41,234 nucleotides of DNA, from IMG/VR virus record IMGVR_UViG_3300019776_000373, positions 1-41,234 of that record; one strand, 5' to 3'. Numbering within the stretch: the first letter of the stretch is position 1; each line of letters starts with the position of its first letter. Under the pieces are notes generated by a model. The model did no database searches, had not been told where the DNA came from, and worked only from the letters and a program-made list of their open reading frames with translations. This stretch comes from a virus. Positions 1 through 5,956 of the stretch are shown in pieces. The translations under genes were made by a program, and so were the position numbers.

Positions 1-99
1 ATCGCGGCATCTGCGGCTGCGATGGCTGCGCGCAGATCAGAAATCGCGCGGTCGCATTCGAGCAGCAGGAATGTCGGGGTGTTCTCGCCTCCGCGCTTG
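1..99. repeat. Terminal direct repeat, left copy (circular overlap)
   Basis: Bases 1-99 are identical to bases 41136-41234 at the other end. An exact 99-base overlap is what a k-mer assembler leaves when it closes a circular or circularly permuted molecule with k=99. A reading frame continues intact across the join. It is best read as an assembly overlap, not a biological long terminal repeat, giving a unique length of 41,135 bp. Confidence 0.93.
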
Positions 100-185
100 C
101 CGATCCATTGGCGCGCGGCGTCTTGCGCCTCAGTGGCCTTGGAGACGGCGGATGCGCTTTTGCTGCGGATCAGTTCGGCGCTCAT
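1..185 (-). CDS. Small early protein, N-terminal part of a gene crossing the circle cut
   Basis: The gene starts at ATG 185-183, overlapping the TGA of its upstream neighbour by four bases (ATGA), with a GAGG Shine-Dalgarno element six bases upstream. It reads to base 1 and continues in the same frame at 41135 down to 40796, giving 174 residues in total. The protein begins MSAELIRSKS, has an Ala-rich helical middle (RAAIAAADAA), and later the QPVPAQAVAP segment shared with two neighbouring genes. I do not recognise a function. It sits in the long leftward early operon. Confidence 0.85.
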   Translation of the reverse strand, partial: MSAELIRSKSASAVSKATEAQDAARQWIGKRGGENTPTFLLLECDRAISDLRAAIAAADAA

Positions 186-201
186 GCTGCACCTCGGGCG
201 G
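165..201. repeat. 37-bp direct repeat over a gene junction (copy 1; copy 2 at 764-800)
   Basis: Bases 165-201 and 764-800 are identical over 37 bp. Each copy spans the end of one leftward gene (…ARGAA stop), the GAGG ribosome site and the start of the next (MSAELIR). The identity suggests that a gene-boundary cassette was duplicated in tandem. Confidence 0.9.
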
Positions 202-784
202 CGTTCGGGGTGTCGGTGGTCGGCGCTGCCGGGGCGGCGGGCTTTTGCATCAAGCCAACGTTGCAATCCGGGAGTGCGTCTAGCGAGGCATCGAATGCCC
301 CCCAGTCAACCCAGCATGCAATTGCTGCCAATTCTGTAACCTGGCGCCAGCCCTCCAGAACGTTGCTGCTCATCCAGCCGCGCAACTTCCGATAACGCGC
401 CGCATTTTGCGAGTCCTCGGACCCCTCGGGCGCCACTGCCTGCGCCGTCACCGGCTGCGAGGCAGGGGTCAGCCGATGCGGGGCATGCTCCTTCAGCCAC
501 GCCATGCTGACCAGGGCCATTGCGGCAGCCTCGTCCTCTGTCGTGGGCAGCCCAACTACCAGCGTCGGCCCCGGCTGCGCAATCGCGGCATCTGCGGCTG
601 CGATTGCTGCGCGGACCTTGGGCTCAACTTCGTCTTCCGCCCACTGGCACCACTCCTCGGTTTGCAGGTACAGCACCGAGCCGTCGCGCCTGACCTTTCG
701 GTCAAAGCCGGTGCTCACGCTGTTGCAGACGCTGTGCGCTTCGGCCAGCGCATCTCGCAGCTCGCGGATCAGTTCGGCGCTCAT
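182..784 (-). CDS. Small early phage protein, modular, unknown function
   Basis: A 200-residue protein starts at ATG 784 with the Shine-Dalgarno GAGG six bases upstream, and it overlaps both neighbours by four bases. Its start (MSAELIREL) and end (ARGAA) are shared with adjacent genes. The central AAIAAADAAIAQP and QPVTAQAVAP segments also recur in the gene crossing the cut and in the gene at 39832-40224. The C-terminal half has a Trp-rich stretch after NAARYRKLR, a motif common in small early proteins of proteobacterial phages. No enzyme motif is visible. The mosaic look suggests recombination between linked early genes. Confidence 0.85.
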   Translation of the reverse strand: MSAELIRELRDALAEAHSVCNSVSTGFDRKVRRDGSVLYLQTEEWCQWAEDEVEPKVRAAIAAADAAIAQPGPTLVVGLPTTEDEAAAMALVSMAWLKEHAPHRLTPASQPVTAQAVAPEGSEDSQNAARYRKLRGWMSSNVLEGWRQVTELAAIACWVDWGAFDASLDALPDCNVGLMQKPAAPAAPTTDTPNAARGAA

Positions 785-800
785 GCTGCACCTCGGGCGG
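764..800. repeat. 37-bp direct repeat over a gene junction (copy 2)
   Basis: This is the second copy of the repeat at 165-201. It includes the stop of the gene at 781-1188 and the start of the gene at 182-784. Confidence 0.9.
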
Positions 801-1188
801 AATCGATGGCGGCGTCATAGACCACCGGGTCACGCGCCGCATCGCTGCTGATTCGCACCTTGTCGGCAGTGCGCACGAACCGATACCGCTCCGCATCCAC
901 CCTCGCAGCCTCAAGCGCGGCGATCAGGCGGGCGATGCGGGCGGGGTTCGCGGCGGCGATGTAGCGGCGGTTGGCATTTGTGACTGGGCCTCGAAAATAT
1001 GTCTTGTCGCCGCCAAGGTCCATGCACATCACGCTGCAAATCGCGATGTCCGATACCCCTTGCGGATCAACATATTCGTCGTCATCGCCTGGCACCCACT
1101 CGCCAGGCGTCGGCCCCGCATCAATCGCAGCTTTCAGCGCGGCCAGGTCGTCGGCAATCGGGTCGTTCGGGGTGTCGGGGGTTGTCAT
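781..1188 (-). CDS. Ead/Ea22-like early protein
   Basis: A 135-residue protein. ATG 1188 was preferred over the upstream in-frame start at 1218 because it forms an ATGA overlap with the NinB stop. Residues about 75-100 contain the NRRYIAAANPARIARLI segment, the hallmark of Ead/Ea22-like proteins of lambdoid early regions, whose function is not established. The C terminus ends in ARGAA, as does the next gene. It lies directly downstream of ninB in a tightly overlapping operon. Confidence 0.75.
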   Translation of the reverse strand: MTTPDTPNDPIADDLAALKAAIDAGPTPGEWVPGDDDEYVDPQGVSDIAICSVMCMDLGGDKTYFRGPVTNANRRYIAAANPARIARLIAALEAARVDAERYRFVRTADKVRISSDAARDPVVYDAAIDSARGAA

Positions 1189-1565
1189 GCTGGTGTGTCC
1201 TCTGTTTCCGCGTGCCATGCCTCGATGAACGAAAGCAGTTCACGGCACTCGGATTGCGTCAGGTCTGATGTGTGGCGGAAAACAACGTCCACGCCGGCGC
1301 CGTCAAGCGCCGGCAAGACCTCGATTCGCTGCCCAGTTGCGCGGCCCCATGCGGCTGTTAGCAGGCGCTTCCAGACCTCGGGGCGGTGCTTGCTGCCGGC
1401 GTGCTCGCGGGTCTTGGCAATCTCGCCAATCATTGCGTGCAGTGCTGCATTGATGCCGTTGTCACGCTTCGGTTCTTCGACCTTGACGACATAGCCGGCC
1501 GGCGCCTCAGCCACAGCGGCGACAGCGCGGCGGCGGGCTAGATCGTGGGCAAGAATGAATTTCAA
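1185..1565 (-). CDS. ninB: NinB-like recombination protein (Orf family)
   Basis: A 126-residue protein matching the NinB/Orf family, which in lambda assists RecF-pathway-like recombination and binds single-stranded DNA. Visible features are the N-terminal KFILAHD strand, the basic helix with HAMIGEIAK, EVWKRLLTAAWGRA, and the LDGAGVDVVFRHTSDL block near the C terminus. The start is set at TTG 1565, which overlaps the ParB-like stop (TTGA) and has GAGG seven bases upstream; an upstream in-frame TTG at 1580 is less likely. It travels with RecT and the ParB-like gene. Confidence 0.88.
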   Translation of the reverse strand: MKFILAHDLARRRAVAAVAEAPAGYVVKVEEPKRDNGINAALHAMIGEIAKTREHAGSKHRPEVWKRLLTAAWGRATGQRIEVLPALDGAGVDVVFRHTSDLTQSECRELLSFIEAWHAETEDTPA

Positions 1566-2206
1566 GTTGCAACCTCGCAAAACAAGGCATCAAGTGCGGC
1601 GGTTTTTTCTTCCCGCGTCTTGCTGCTTCTGATGATGGCATTGACCTTGTTGGTCATTTTGTTGACTGCCACCTTCATGATGATTTCGGGCAGGTTGTAC
1701 TTGGCATCGATGGCCAGCACCGATTTGCACAGCCCGAGCGAGTTCATACCCAAGCCGTTCTTGATTAGGGTGTCTACGCCATAGGTGCCGACAAGCCCAA
1801 CAAGCTCTTGGTACTGCTCACGGTATGGGGATGGCACCTTGCGACCGCCTCGGGCAATCTCAAGCCACCCACGACTGCGCATTGGCTCTGGCGTTTCATT
1901 GATGGCGTTGAACAGGTCGTCACGCGGAACGTCTGAGACGATGCATTCGATGTGCGTGTGACCAAGAATCCGGCAAGCCATCAGGCGGCGGTTCCCATCT
2001 GCCAATTCGCGGTCATCCGTGATGAGGATCGGATAGGCAAGCCCATATTGCTCAATCGTCTTGACAAGCTGCGATAGCTTCTTGCCCTCCGCCGTTCGCT
2101 TTGCCGGGTTGTACGGTGTCGGTTTGATGGTGTGGATTGGCACGCGCAAAATCTTTCGCTCACTGACTTCGGAGTCAAAAACCACGCGGTCTAGAACTTT
2201 GGTCAC
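1562..2206 (-). CDS. ParB/Srx-fold N-terminal domain protein
   Basis: A 214-residue protein starting at GTG 2206, overlapping the upstream stop as GTGA and preceded by AAGGAAG. Residues about 20-92 form a ParB-like N-terminal domain, with VPIHTIKPTPYNP, a YGLAYPILI strand and the ADGNRRLMACRILG motif (GNRR at 71-74) that in ParB proteins binds CTP or DNA. There is no clear ParB helix-turn-helix; the C-terminal half is helical and unrecognised. No ParA partner is seen, so a role in recombination, modification or regulation is more likely than partition. It is translationally coupled to ninB. Confidence 0.82.
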   Translation of the reverse strand: MTKVLDRVVFDSEVSERKILRVPIHTIKPTPYNPAKRTAEGKKLSQLVKTIEQYGLAYPILITDDRELADGNRRLMACRILGHTHIECIVSDVPRDDLFNAINETPEPMRSRGWLEIARGGRKVPSPYREQYQELVGLVGTYGVDTLIKNGLGMNSLGLCKSVLAIDAKYNLPEIIMKVAVNKMTNKVNAIIRSSKTREEKTAALDALFCEVAT

Positions 2207-2523
2207 GCTGCTTCCTTCAGTTCGCGCCGGCCGACTTCCCTGGCCTGCGCTTGGGTCTTTGCAATCGCCTCGGCTTCAATCTGCCTGCGTTCGTCGCGGG
2301 TCATCTGAAAACTGTTGTCGGTCTGCCAGTGACATCCCGGCATTCCCCAATGTGGGCCGCAAGCCGGGAAGGTCTGCAAGTCGCACACCTTCAGCGCAAG
2401 GCCCTTGCCCTCGTTCCCGTGCGCGGCCTGGCTGAACCCCTCAACACCGCAGATCGCGCAGGGAAGAGAGGCAACCCACCGCCGATAGGACTCTGAGCGC
2501 ACGCGGGTTGCCTTGTGGTACAT
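2203..2523 (-). CDS. Cys/His-rich HNH-like protein (DUF968/Ref-like)
   Basis: A 106-residue protein. ATG 2523 forms a TGATG overlap with the recT stop; GTG 2526 is an alternative. The segment LPCAICG...QAAHGN...C...H..PGCHWQTD puts two Cys pairs and several His residues in the order of HNH-type zinc nucleases of the DUF968/Ref kind, which process DNA near phage recombinases. The C-terminal 35 residues are a charged helix. Its position directly after recT supports a recombination role, but the nuclease activity is inferred. Confidence 0.65.
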   Translation of the reverse strand: MYHKATRVRSESYRRWVASLPCAICGVEGFSQAAHGNEGKGLALKVCDLQTFPACGPHWGMPGCHWQTDNSFQMTRDERRQIEAEAIAKTQAQAREVGRRELKEAA

Positions 2524-3503
2524 CACGCCGCCACAACCTCGGCGGCTTCCTTGCGGGCCTTGCCTTCGGCCTTCAAGGCGCTACGGATGTTTGACGGCAG
2601 CAGCGTCCAGAATGCAACCGTCTGATCGTTTTCCAAGTTGTCGGCCTTGATCCGGTCAAAGGTCGCGGCAACGCCGTTGGAGTCAAACAGTGCCTTGCAG
2701 TCCTCGGCCAGTTCGCGCAGGTATTCCTGCTGGTCAATCGGCAGCGCTTCCATCGCGCCATCGGTTGCCTTGATGACGCCGGGGCCTTGCTGTTCTTCCT
2801 TGTGCAGACCTTCGCCGGCCTGCTCGTTCAGGTAGTGAATGGCGGTTTCCAGCTTGTCGGACTTCTCGCCCTTCGGCCAGTATTTGTAAGCCTGCTTGAT
2901 GCAAGTCTTCTTGACCATTTCGCCTTCGTCAGTCACCCACGGACAGCGGGCCTTTTTGCTGATCCAGGCTTTCCACGCCGACGAACGGTCGCGGATGTCA
3001 AACACCGCAGCAATGTCCATCGTGTGCGTCAGATAGTCGCCGTCGCAGGTCTTGACCACGCAATACACGCCGACCAGCTCGCCGCGATCCTTGCTAAACG
3101 GGTTGAACTTGTGGTGCGGCTGCTTGTCGAGCCCGTTCAACTGGAAGTCATCGTGCGCATAGACAAGCGCACATTGCGCCCAGCGGATCGACCCGGATTG
3201 CATCGCCAGGTCCATCAGCCCCATGTAGCTGATGTCAAGGCAGATTCGGCCATCGCGTGGCACCAAATACGCCTGCTTCTTCGCCGGGTTAAGACTGATG
3301 CCGATGGCTGCGATGTTGGTCACGGCGTTAATGACGGATTGCCGGTTGCGCTGGGCGATGCCCATTGCATATTCGTTCCCCATCAGCGTCTGGATGGCAA
3401 ATCCGGCCTCGGCCTCAAAGTTCAGGCCGGCACTGTTGATCGACGCGAACGCTTGGGCAACGCTGTGAATGTCACTGACGATGATGTCGCTTGGCTTGCT
3501 CAT
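2523..3503 (-). CDS. recT: RecT-family single-strand annealing recombinase
   Basis: A 326-residue protein starting at ATG 3503, with GGAGAG five bases upstream; the in-frame extension to 3566 has no ribosome site. Family features include AIQTLMGNEYAMGIAQRN, the conserved INAVTNIAAIGISLNPAKKQ block, YLVPRDGRICLDISYMGL, VYAHDDF and the GEMVKKTCIKQAYKYWP segment. RecT anneals complementary strands and normally works with a RecE- or lambda Exo-type 5'-3' exonuclease. No such partner is recognisable nearby. The next genes of the operon (HNH-like, ParB-like, NinB) complete a recombination cluster. Confidence 0.95.
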   Translation of the reverse strand: MSKPSDIIVSDIHSVAQAFASINSAGLNFEAEAGFAIQTLMGNEYAMGIAQRNRQSVINAVTNIAAIGISLNPAKKQAYLVPRDGRICLDISYMGLMDLAMQSGSIRWAQCALVYAHDDFQLNGLDKQPHHKFNPFSKDRGELVGVYCVVKTCDGDYLTHTMDIAAVFDIRDRSSAWKAWISKKARCPWVTDEGEMVKKTCIKQAYKYWPKGEKSDKLETAIHYLNEQAGEGLHKEEQQGPGVIKATDGAMEALPIDQQEYLRELAEDCKALFDSNGVAATFDRIKADNLENDQTVAFWTLLPSNIRSALKAEGKARKEAAEVVAA

Positions 3504-3569
3504 CTGTCTCTCCAAAAAAGGTCGGGCTACCCGTCGCAACCGGGCTGTTGTCGATTTGTTGTTCACAGC

Positions 3570-3619
3570 CCTAGCCCCCGGCTAGGAGCGACTCACGCGC
3601 TTGCGTCGCCCGGGTGAGT
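3570..3619 (-). other. Two adjacent inverted repeats in the recT leader
   Basis: Between the stop of the gene at 3622 and recT lies a 7-bp perfect inverted repeat with a 3-nt loop (3570-3576 / 3580-3586, CCTAGCC/GGCTAGG). A second pair of arms follows (ACTCAC 3591-3596, GTGAGT 3614-3619). No T-run directly follows, so this does not look like a simple terminator. It may act in mRNA processing or attenuation before recT. Confidence 0.45.
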
Positions 3620-3621
3620 TG

Positions 3622-3924
3622 TTAGGCGTCGTGCGTGATCGCCAACAGCGTCTGAATCCGGCGCTCAATCTCCATCGCCTTGACTTCCGCATCGGCGCGC
3701 ACGGTCTGCTGTTCCTTGCGCAGCGCATCGACAGCGGCGGCAGTGATTTCGCCATCGGTGCCGAGCGTCACAGTGATTTCGGCCTCGCCGACCTTGATCC
3801 ATTCGGGCGCCATGTCGTGCGGCGTGAATTGCAGCGACTTAACGCAAGCGGGGTCGCGCAATTGCTCGGCGGTCAGCATGTTGTATGGCGTCATCCATGC
3901 GCCAATGGTTCCGGTGTGCTTCAT
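3622..3924 (-). CDS. Hypothetical early protein with C-terminal helix
   Basis: A 100-residue protein starting at ATG 3924, preceded by GGAGAG at five bases. The first half is mixed (TPYNMLTAEQLRDPACV). The second half contains a short strand pair (GEAEITVTLGTDGEI) followed by a long charged helix with heptad-like spacing. No family is recognised. It lies two genes upstream of recT on the early leftward transcript and is separated from recT by a structured 118-base gap. Confidence 0.8.
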   Translation of the reverse strand: MKHTGTIGAWMTPYNMLTAEQLRDPACVKSLQFTPHDMAPEWIKVGEAEITVTLGTDGEITAAAVDALRKEQQTVRADAEVKAMEIERRIQTLLAITHDA

Positions 3925-3944
3925 GTCTTCTCTCCTTGGTTGAA

Positions 3945-4217
3945 TCAAGCCGGCCAGAACACAGCCAGTGCACCCGCCACAAGCACGGCCACCAGCGGCC
4001 AGCCAAGCAGGATCAGGATCAGCCCAACGCGCGTCACGGGCGGGCTGCACGGCTCGGCGCCGAGTTCTGTGCACGCTTCGGCCGGTTGAAACGGCATCGT
4101 CTCGGGGAACGGGCGCGGGATGTACCGGCCCTGTTGATCGGTCCCGGCCGGCAGCTTGCGCGATGCCAGATACGCGGCGCGGTGGTCGTCGGCGGTGTCG
4201 AGTCGAATGATGGTCAT
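3945..4217 (-). CDS. Small protein with C-terminal membrane anchor
   Basis: A 90-residue protein starting at ATG 4217 with a strong GGAGG eight bases upstream; the in-frame ATG at 4232 lacks a ribosome site. The N-terminal about 65 residues are soluble and Pro-rich. The last about 25 (VGLILILLGWPLVAVLVAGA) form one strong transmembrane segment, placing the N-terminal part in the cytoplasm as a tail-anchored protein. It follows another predicted membrane microprotein. Function unknown; an effect on superinfection or the host envelope is possible. Confidence 0.75.
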   Translation of the reverse strand: MTIIRLDTADDHRAAYLASRKLPAGTDQQGRYIPRPFPETMPFQPAEACTELGAEPCSPPVTRVGLILILLGWPLVAVLVAGALAVFWPA

Positions 4218-4219
4218 GG

Positions 4220-4315
4220 TCAGAACCTCCAAGCGAGCAGCACACCGATGAAGGCGAACAGCCCGAAAACGAAACAGAGCTTCAGGAACTCTGAAAGCAC
4301 GGCGGCGGCGCGCAT
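4220..4315 (-). CDS. 31-residue single-pass membrane microprotein
   Basis: ATG 4315 shares a base with the stop of the preceding gene (TAATG), so translation is coupled, and the frame ends at TGA 4222-4220. The product reads MRAAAVLSEF, then LKLCFVFGLFAFIGVLLAWR, which is a single transmembrane helix. High GC at third codon positions and the gapless coupling argue that it is real. The next gene starts three bases after its end and also encodes a membrane segment. Confidence 0.6.
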   Translation of the reverse strand: MRAAAVLSEFLKLCFVFGLFAFIGVLLAWRF

Positions 4316-4647
4316 TACTCGGCGTCGCTCAGTGCGTCGATGGCGGCCTTGAAGAACTCCCGCGCCCGGTCCATGTCGCCCTTGACGCCAAAGCCGCCGA
4401 GCGCATCAAACGCGGCCTGAAGCTGCGATTGAGCCTCGGTGATCTGCTCAAACATGCCCTCGATTTCCTCGTCAGGCACATAGCGCGGGTCGTTCGGGTG
4501 TCCGTTGTACGAGCCGTAATCGGCGTCGGGCGCCGGCTTGGCTTGGCGGTACGCAGCGAACACCGACTCGCACTTGGCGATGGCATCAGCCGCTGCGACT
4601 TCCTTGCGCTGTTCGGGGGTCAGGAGCTGGTCGAGAAGGGCGGACAT
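4315..4647 (-). CDS. First gene of leftward early operon, acidic helical protein
   Basis: A 110-residue protein starting at ATG 4647, about 25 bases after the predicted transcription start; the in-frame extension to 4776 would run through the terminator and promoter and is rejected. It is acidic and mostly helical (LLDQLLTPEQRKEVAAADAI near the start, DRAREFFKAAIDAL near the end). No family is recognised. As the promoter-proximal gene of the repressor-controlled operon it could be an antiterminator or host-takeover protein, but nothing in the sequence proves this. Confidence 0.8.
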   Translation of the reverse strand: MSALLDQLLTPEQRKEVAAADAIAKCESVFAAYRQAKPAPDADYGSYNGHPNDPRYVPDEEIEGMFEQITEAQSQLQAAFDALGGFGVKGDMDRAREFFKAAIDALSDAE

Positions 4648-4655
4648 GCTGCTTT

Positions 4656-4673
4656 CCGGTTGCTGTGTTGATG
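4656..4673 (-). promoter_or_regulatory. 18-nt leader element, copy 1 (identical to 35713-35730)
   Basis: Read on the minus strand, this is CATCAACACAGCAACCGG. It begins at the predicted +1 of the leftward early promoter and ends about eight bases before the first start codon. The identical 18-mer occupies the same place in the second leftward operon. This suggests a shared transcript-leader signal. Confidence 0.7.
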
Positions 4674-4678
4674 GGTCA

Positions 4679-4707
4679 ACTTTAGAAGAAACTAAACCGC
4701 CCGTCAA
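4679..4707 (-). promoter_or_regulatory. Leftward early promoter (PL-like) with operator O1
   Basis: On the minus strand, -35 TTGACG (4707-4702) and -10 TAAAGT (4684-4679) are separated by 17 bases. The operator copy GTCAAGCGAAACCTAAACCG (4703-4722) covers the -35 box, so the adjacent repressor should shut this promoter. It drives the operon holding recT and, far downstream, the integrase. A TTTAG/CTAAA inverted repeat at 4681-4697 lies in the spacer and may be a further half-site pair. Confidence 0.8.
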
Positions 4708-4729
4708 GCGAAACCTAAACCGAAAGAGC

Positions 4730-4753
4730 AAAAAAAAGCGCCGATGTGGCGCT
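4730..4753 (-). terminator. Rho-independent terminator after the repressor gene
   Basis: On the minus strand, AGCGCC (4753-4748), loop ACATC and GGCGCT (4742-4737) are followed by a run of T (4737-4730). It lies 20 bases past the repressor stop and separates repressor transcription from the early leftward promoter. Confidence 0.88.
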
Positions 4754-4772
4754 GCTGTCTCTGTTCGGACAC

Positions 4773-5090
4773 TCACCTAGGTGGTGGTGGCTGTGGGCCT
4801 CCGAGCATCGTGACCAGCTCGGCCCACTTGTCTTTGATCGTCTGCGGGAGCGCGTCAAACGCCACCGCCCATTGCACTGTCTGCGCGTCCATTTGGTCGA
4901 AGTAGCCGGGCGGTAGCTCTAACCGCTCCGCCAGGTTCCGCGCAGCCACATCGCCGAACGGTTCCGATTCATCCAACAACTGAGACAGGCGCCCTTTTGA
5001 AAGCCCTGATTTTTTCAAGAACACTCCCCTGTCCCCCCTGAACTCAACTTCAAGGAGGTGCCTCAACTTTGATCGGCGAAGGGTGTGCAT
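4773..5090 (-). CDS. Short phage repressor with helix-turn-helix
   Basis: A 105-residue protein on the minus strand, divergent from the Cro-like gene. Residues about 20-60 (GVFLKKSGLSKGRLSQLLDE, then DVAARNLAERL) form an XRE-type helix-turn-helix. The rest is a short helical tail ending in polyproline. There is no S24/LexA-type autocleavage domain, so it is roughly half the length of lambda-type CI. It should bind the three operator copies flanking it and keep both early promoters off. No strong ribosome site precedes the ATG; the predicted leader is about 18 bases. Confidence 0.82.
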   Translation of the reverse strand: MHTLRRSKLRHLLEVEFRGDRGVFLKKSGLSKGRLSQLLDESEPFGDVAARNLAERLELPPGYFDQMDAQTVQWAVAFDALPQTIKDKWAELVTMLGGPQPPPPR

Positions 5091-5114
5091 GTCAAGGAAA
5101 GCATAAACGCCAGC

Positions 5115-5143
5115 GGTTTAGGTTCCGCTTGACGCAAGGTCAA
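5115..5143 (-). promoter_or_regulatory. Repressor promoter (PRM-like)
   Basis: On the minus strand, -35 TTGACC (5143-5138) and -10 TAAACC (5120-5115) have 17-base spacing. The expected start is near 5108, 18 bases before the repressor ATG. The elements coincide with O3 and O2, so the gene is likely autoregulated. Confidence 0.7.
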
Positions 5144-5157
5144 GTAAAACCTAAACT
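5129..5157 (+). promoter_or_regulatory. Rightward early promoter (PR-like)
   Basis: -35 TTGACG (5129-5134) and -10 TAAACT (5152-5157) are separated by 17 bases. The -35 lies in O2 and the -10 in O3. The expected +1 falls at about 5164, which is the A of the Cro-like start codon. Confidence 0.82.
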
Positions 5158-5163
5158 TGCGGC

Positions 5164-5394
5164 ATGGAACTCCACACATGGCTTGAGCAGCCCGAAAACT
5201 CCGGCAAGGCGGCATGGCTAGCCGAGCAGCTCGGCCGGTCTAAGGCCGCCGTTTCTCTGTGGCGCACCGAGGGCGTGCCAATGCCGCTTATGCGCCGTGT
5301 GTCTGATCTGACGGCCGGCGTGGTTAGTGTCGAGTCGATGCTGTCGCATGCGCTGTGCTGCAAGACGGCAAAGCGCGCCACCGCCGAGGGCTGA
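5164..5394 (+). CDS. Cro-like DNA-binding protein (probably leaderless mRNA)
   Basis: A 76-residue protein whose residues 14-50 (AAWLAEQLGRSKAAVSLWRT) form a Cro/YdaS-type helix-turn-helix. It is the first gene of the rightward early operon and faces the repressor across about 70 bases of operator DNA. No Shine-Dalgarno element precedes the ATG, and the predicted transcription start coincides with it, so translation may begin on a leaderless transcript, as known for lambda cI from PRM. It should compete with the repressor at the shared operators. Confidence 0.82.
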   Translation: MELHTWLEQPENSGKAAWLAEQLGRSKAAVSLWRTEGVPMPLMRRVSDLTAGVVSVESMLSHALCCKTAKRATAEG

Positions 5395-5397
5395 CAG

Positions 5398-5604
5398 ATG
5401 CCCCTCGCCAACGACGTAAGCCGCTGCCACGGCGTCCGCACTGCCGACACCGTGCGCCCCATCGACTACTGCCAATCCTGCGAGCGGTGGAAATCCGCAG
5501 GCACTGGCGGGCCGCGCACCCCATACATCCCCGCTCTTGCCGTCATTAAGCGGCGGGACAGCGGCGCCGTGCACGTTGAGTGCGATCAGCGAATCAAGGG
5601 GTGA
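5398..5604 (+). CDS. Small Cys-containing early protein
   Basis: A 68-residue protein starting at ATG 5398, three bases after the Cro-like stop, with GAGGG seven bases upstream. The segment CHGVRTADTVRPIDYCQSC holds three Cys and a His in a spacing compatible with zinc binding. A basic Trp-containing stretch follows. No family recognised. It is part of the PR operon upstream of the first terminator. Confidence 0.7.
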   Translation: MPLANDVSRCHGVRTADTVRPIDYCQSCERWKSAGTGGPRTPYIPALAVIKRRDSGAVHVECDQRIKG

Positions 5605-5607
5605 CAG

Positions 5608-5883
5608 ATGCGATGCAAACCGGGTGATTTGGCGGTGATTGTGCGCAGCGTGGATGGGCAGGCTGTCGGCGCAATCGTCGAGTGCCTGCAAACCGATGGC
5701 GAGCACTCCGAGTTTGGCCCAATCTGGCGCGTTAAAACGAGAGGCCACGGCATCGTGACCATTCACGGAACGCTGGCCGTTTTCTTCCACATGCCTGATG
5801 CGTGGCTCCGCCCCATCCGCGACAGCGACGGCACCGACGAAACGCTGACCGATGTTTTCAAGCCCGCGCCTGTTGAGGCTTGA
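5608..5883 (+). CDS. Small early protein, beta-rich
   Basis: A 91-residue protein starting at ATG 5608 with AAGGGG seven bases upstream. The pattern CKPGDLAVIVRSVDGQAVGA followed by alternating strands, and the C-terminal AWLRPIRD segment, resemble small SH3-like proteins widespread in proteobacterial phages. No function is assigned in that group. It is the last gene before the terminator at 5957-5994. Confidence 0.78.
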   Translation: MRCKPGDLAVIVRSVDGQAVGAIVECLQTDGEHSEFGPIWRVKTRGHGIVTIHGTLAVFFHMPDAWLRPIRDSDGTDETLTDVFKPAPVEA

Positions 5884-5956
5884 GCCGTGAACCAGTTGTC
5901 TCCCACGCTTGTAGGCGGTCCTCCCCGCCTGACGGTTCGACTCCGGCGCGTGTTCT

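Larger units (their letters stand above)
5114..5158. promoter_or_regulatory. Operators O2 and O3
   Basis: O2 (5114-5133) is CGGTTTAGGTTCCGCTTGAC, the near-exact reverse complement of O1 at 4703-4722. O3 (5139-5158, GTCAAGTAAAACCTAAAC core) is in the same orientation as O1. Both overlap the divergent promoters between the repressor and the Cro-like gene. The shared motif is GTCAAG-N2-3-AACCTAAAC. Confidence 0.82.

Noticed and set aside
1-99. Biological terminal repeat as in T7-like phages
   Set aside because: A true repeat would interrupt or duplicate the reading frame context. Here removing one copy restores a continuous gene, and Sf6-type terminases package by headful with permuted ends.
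2787-3617. Long open frame opposite recT on the plus strand
   Set aside because: It is the antisense shadow of recT, has no ribosome site, and its product has no recognisable family. RecT is unambiguous.
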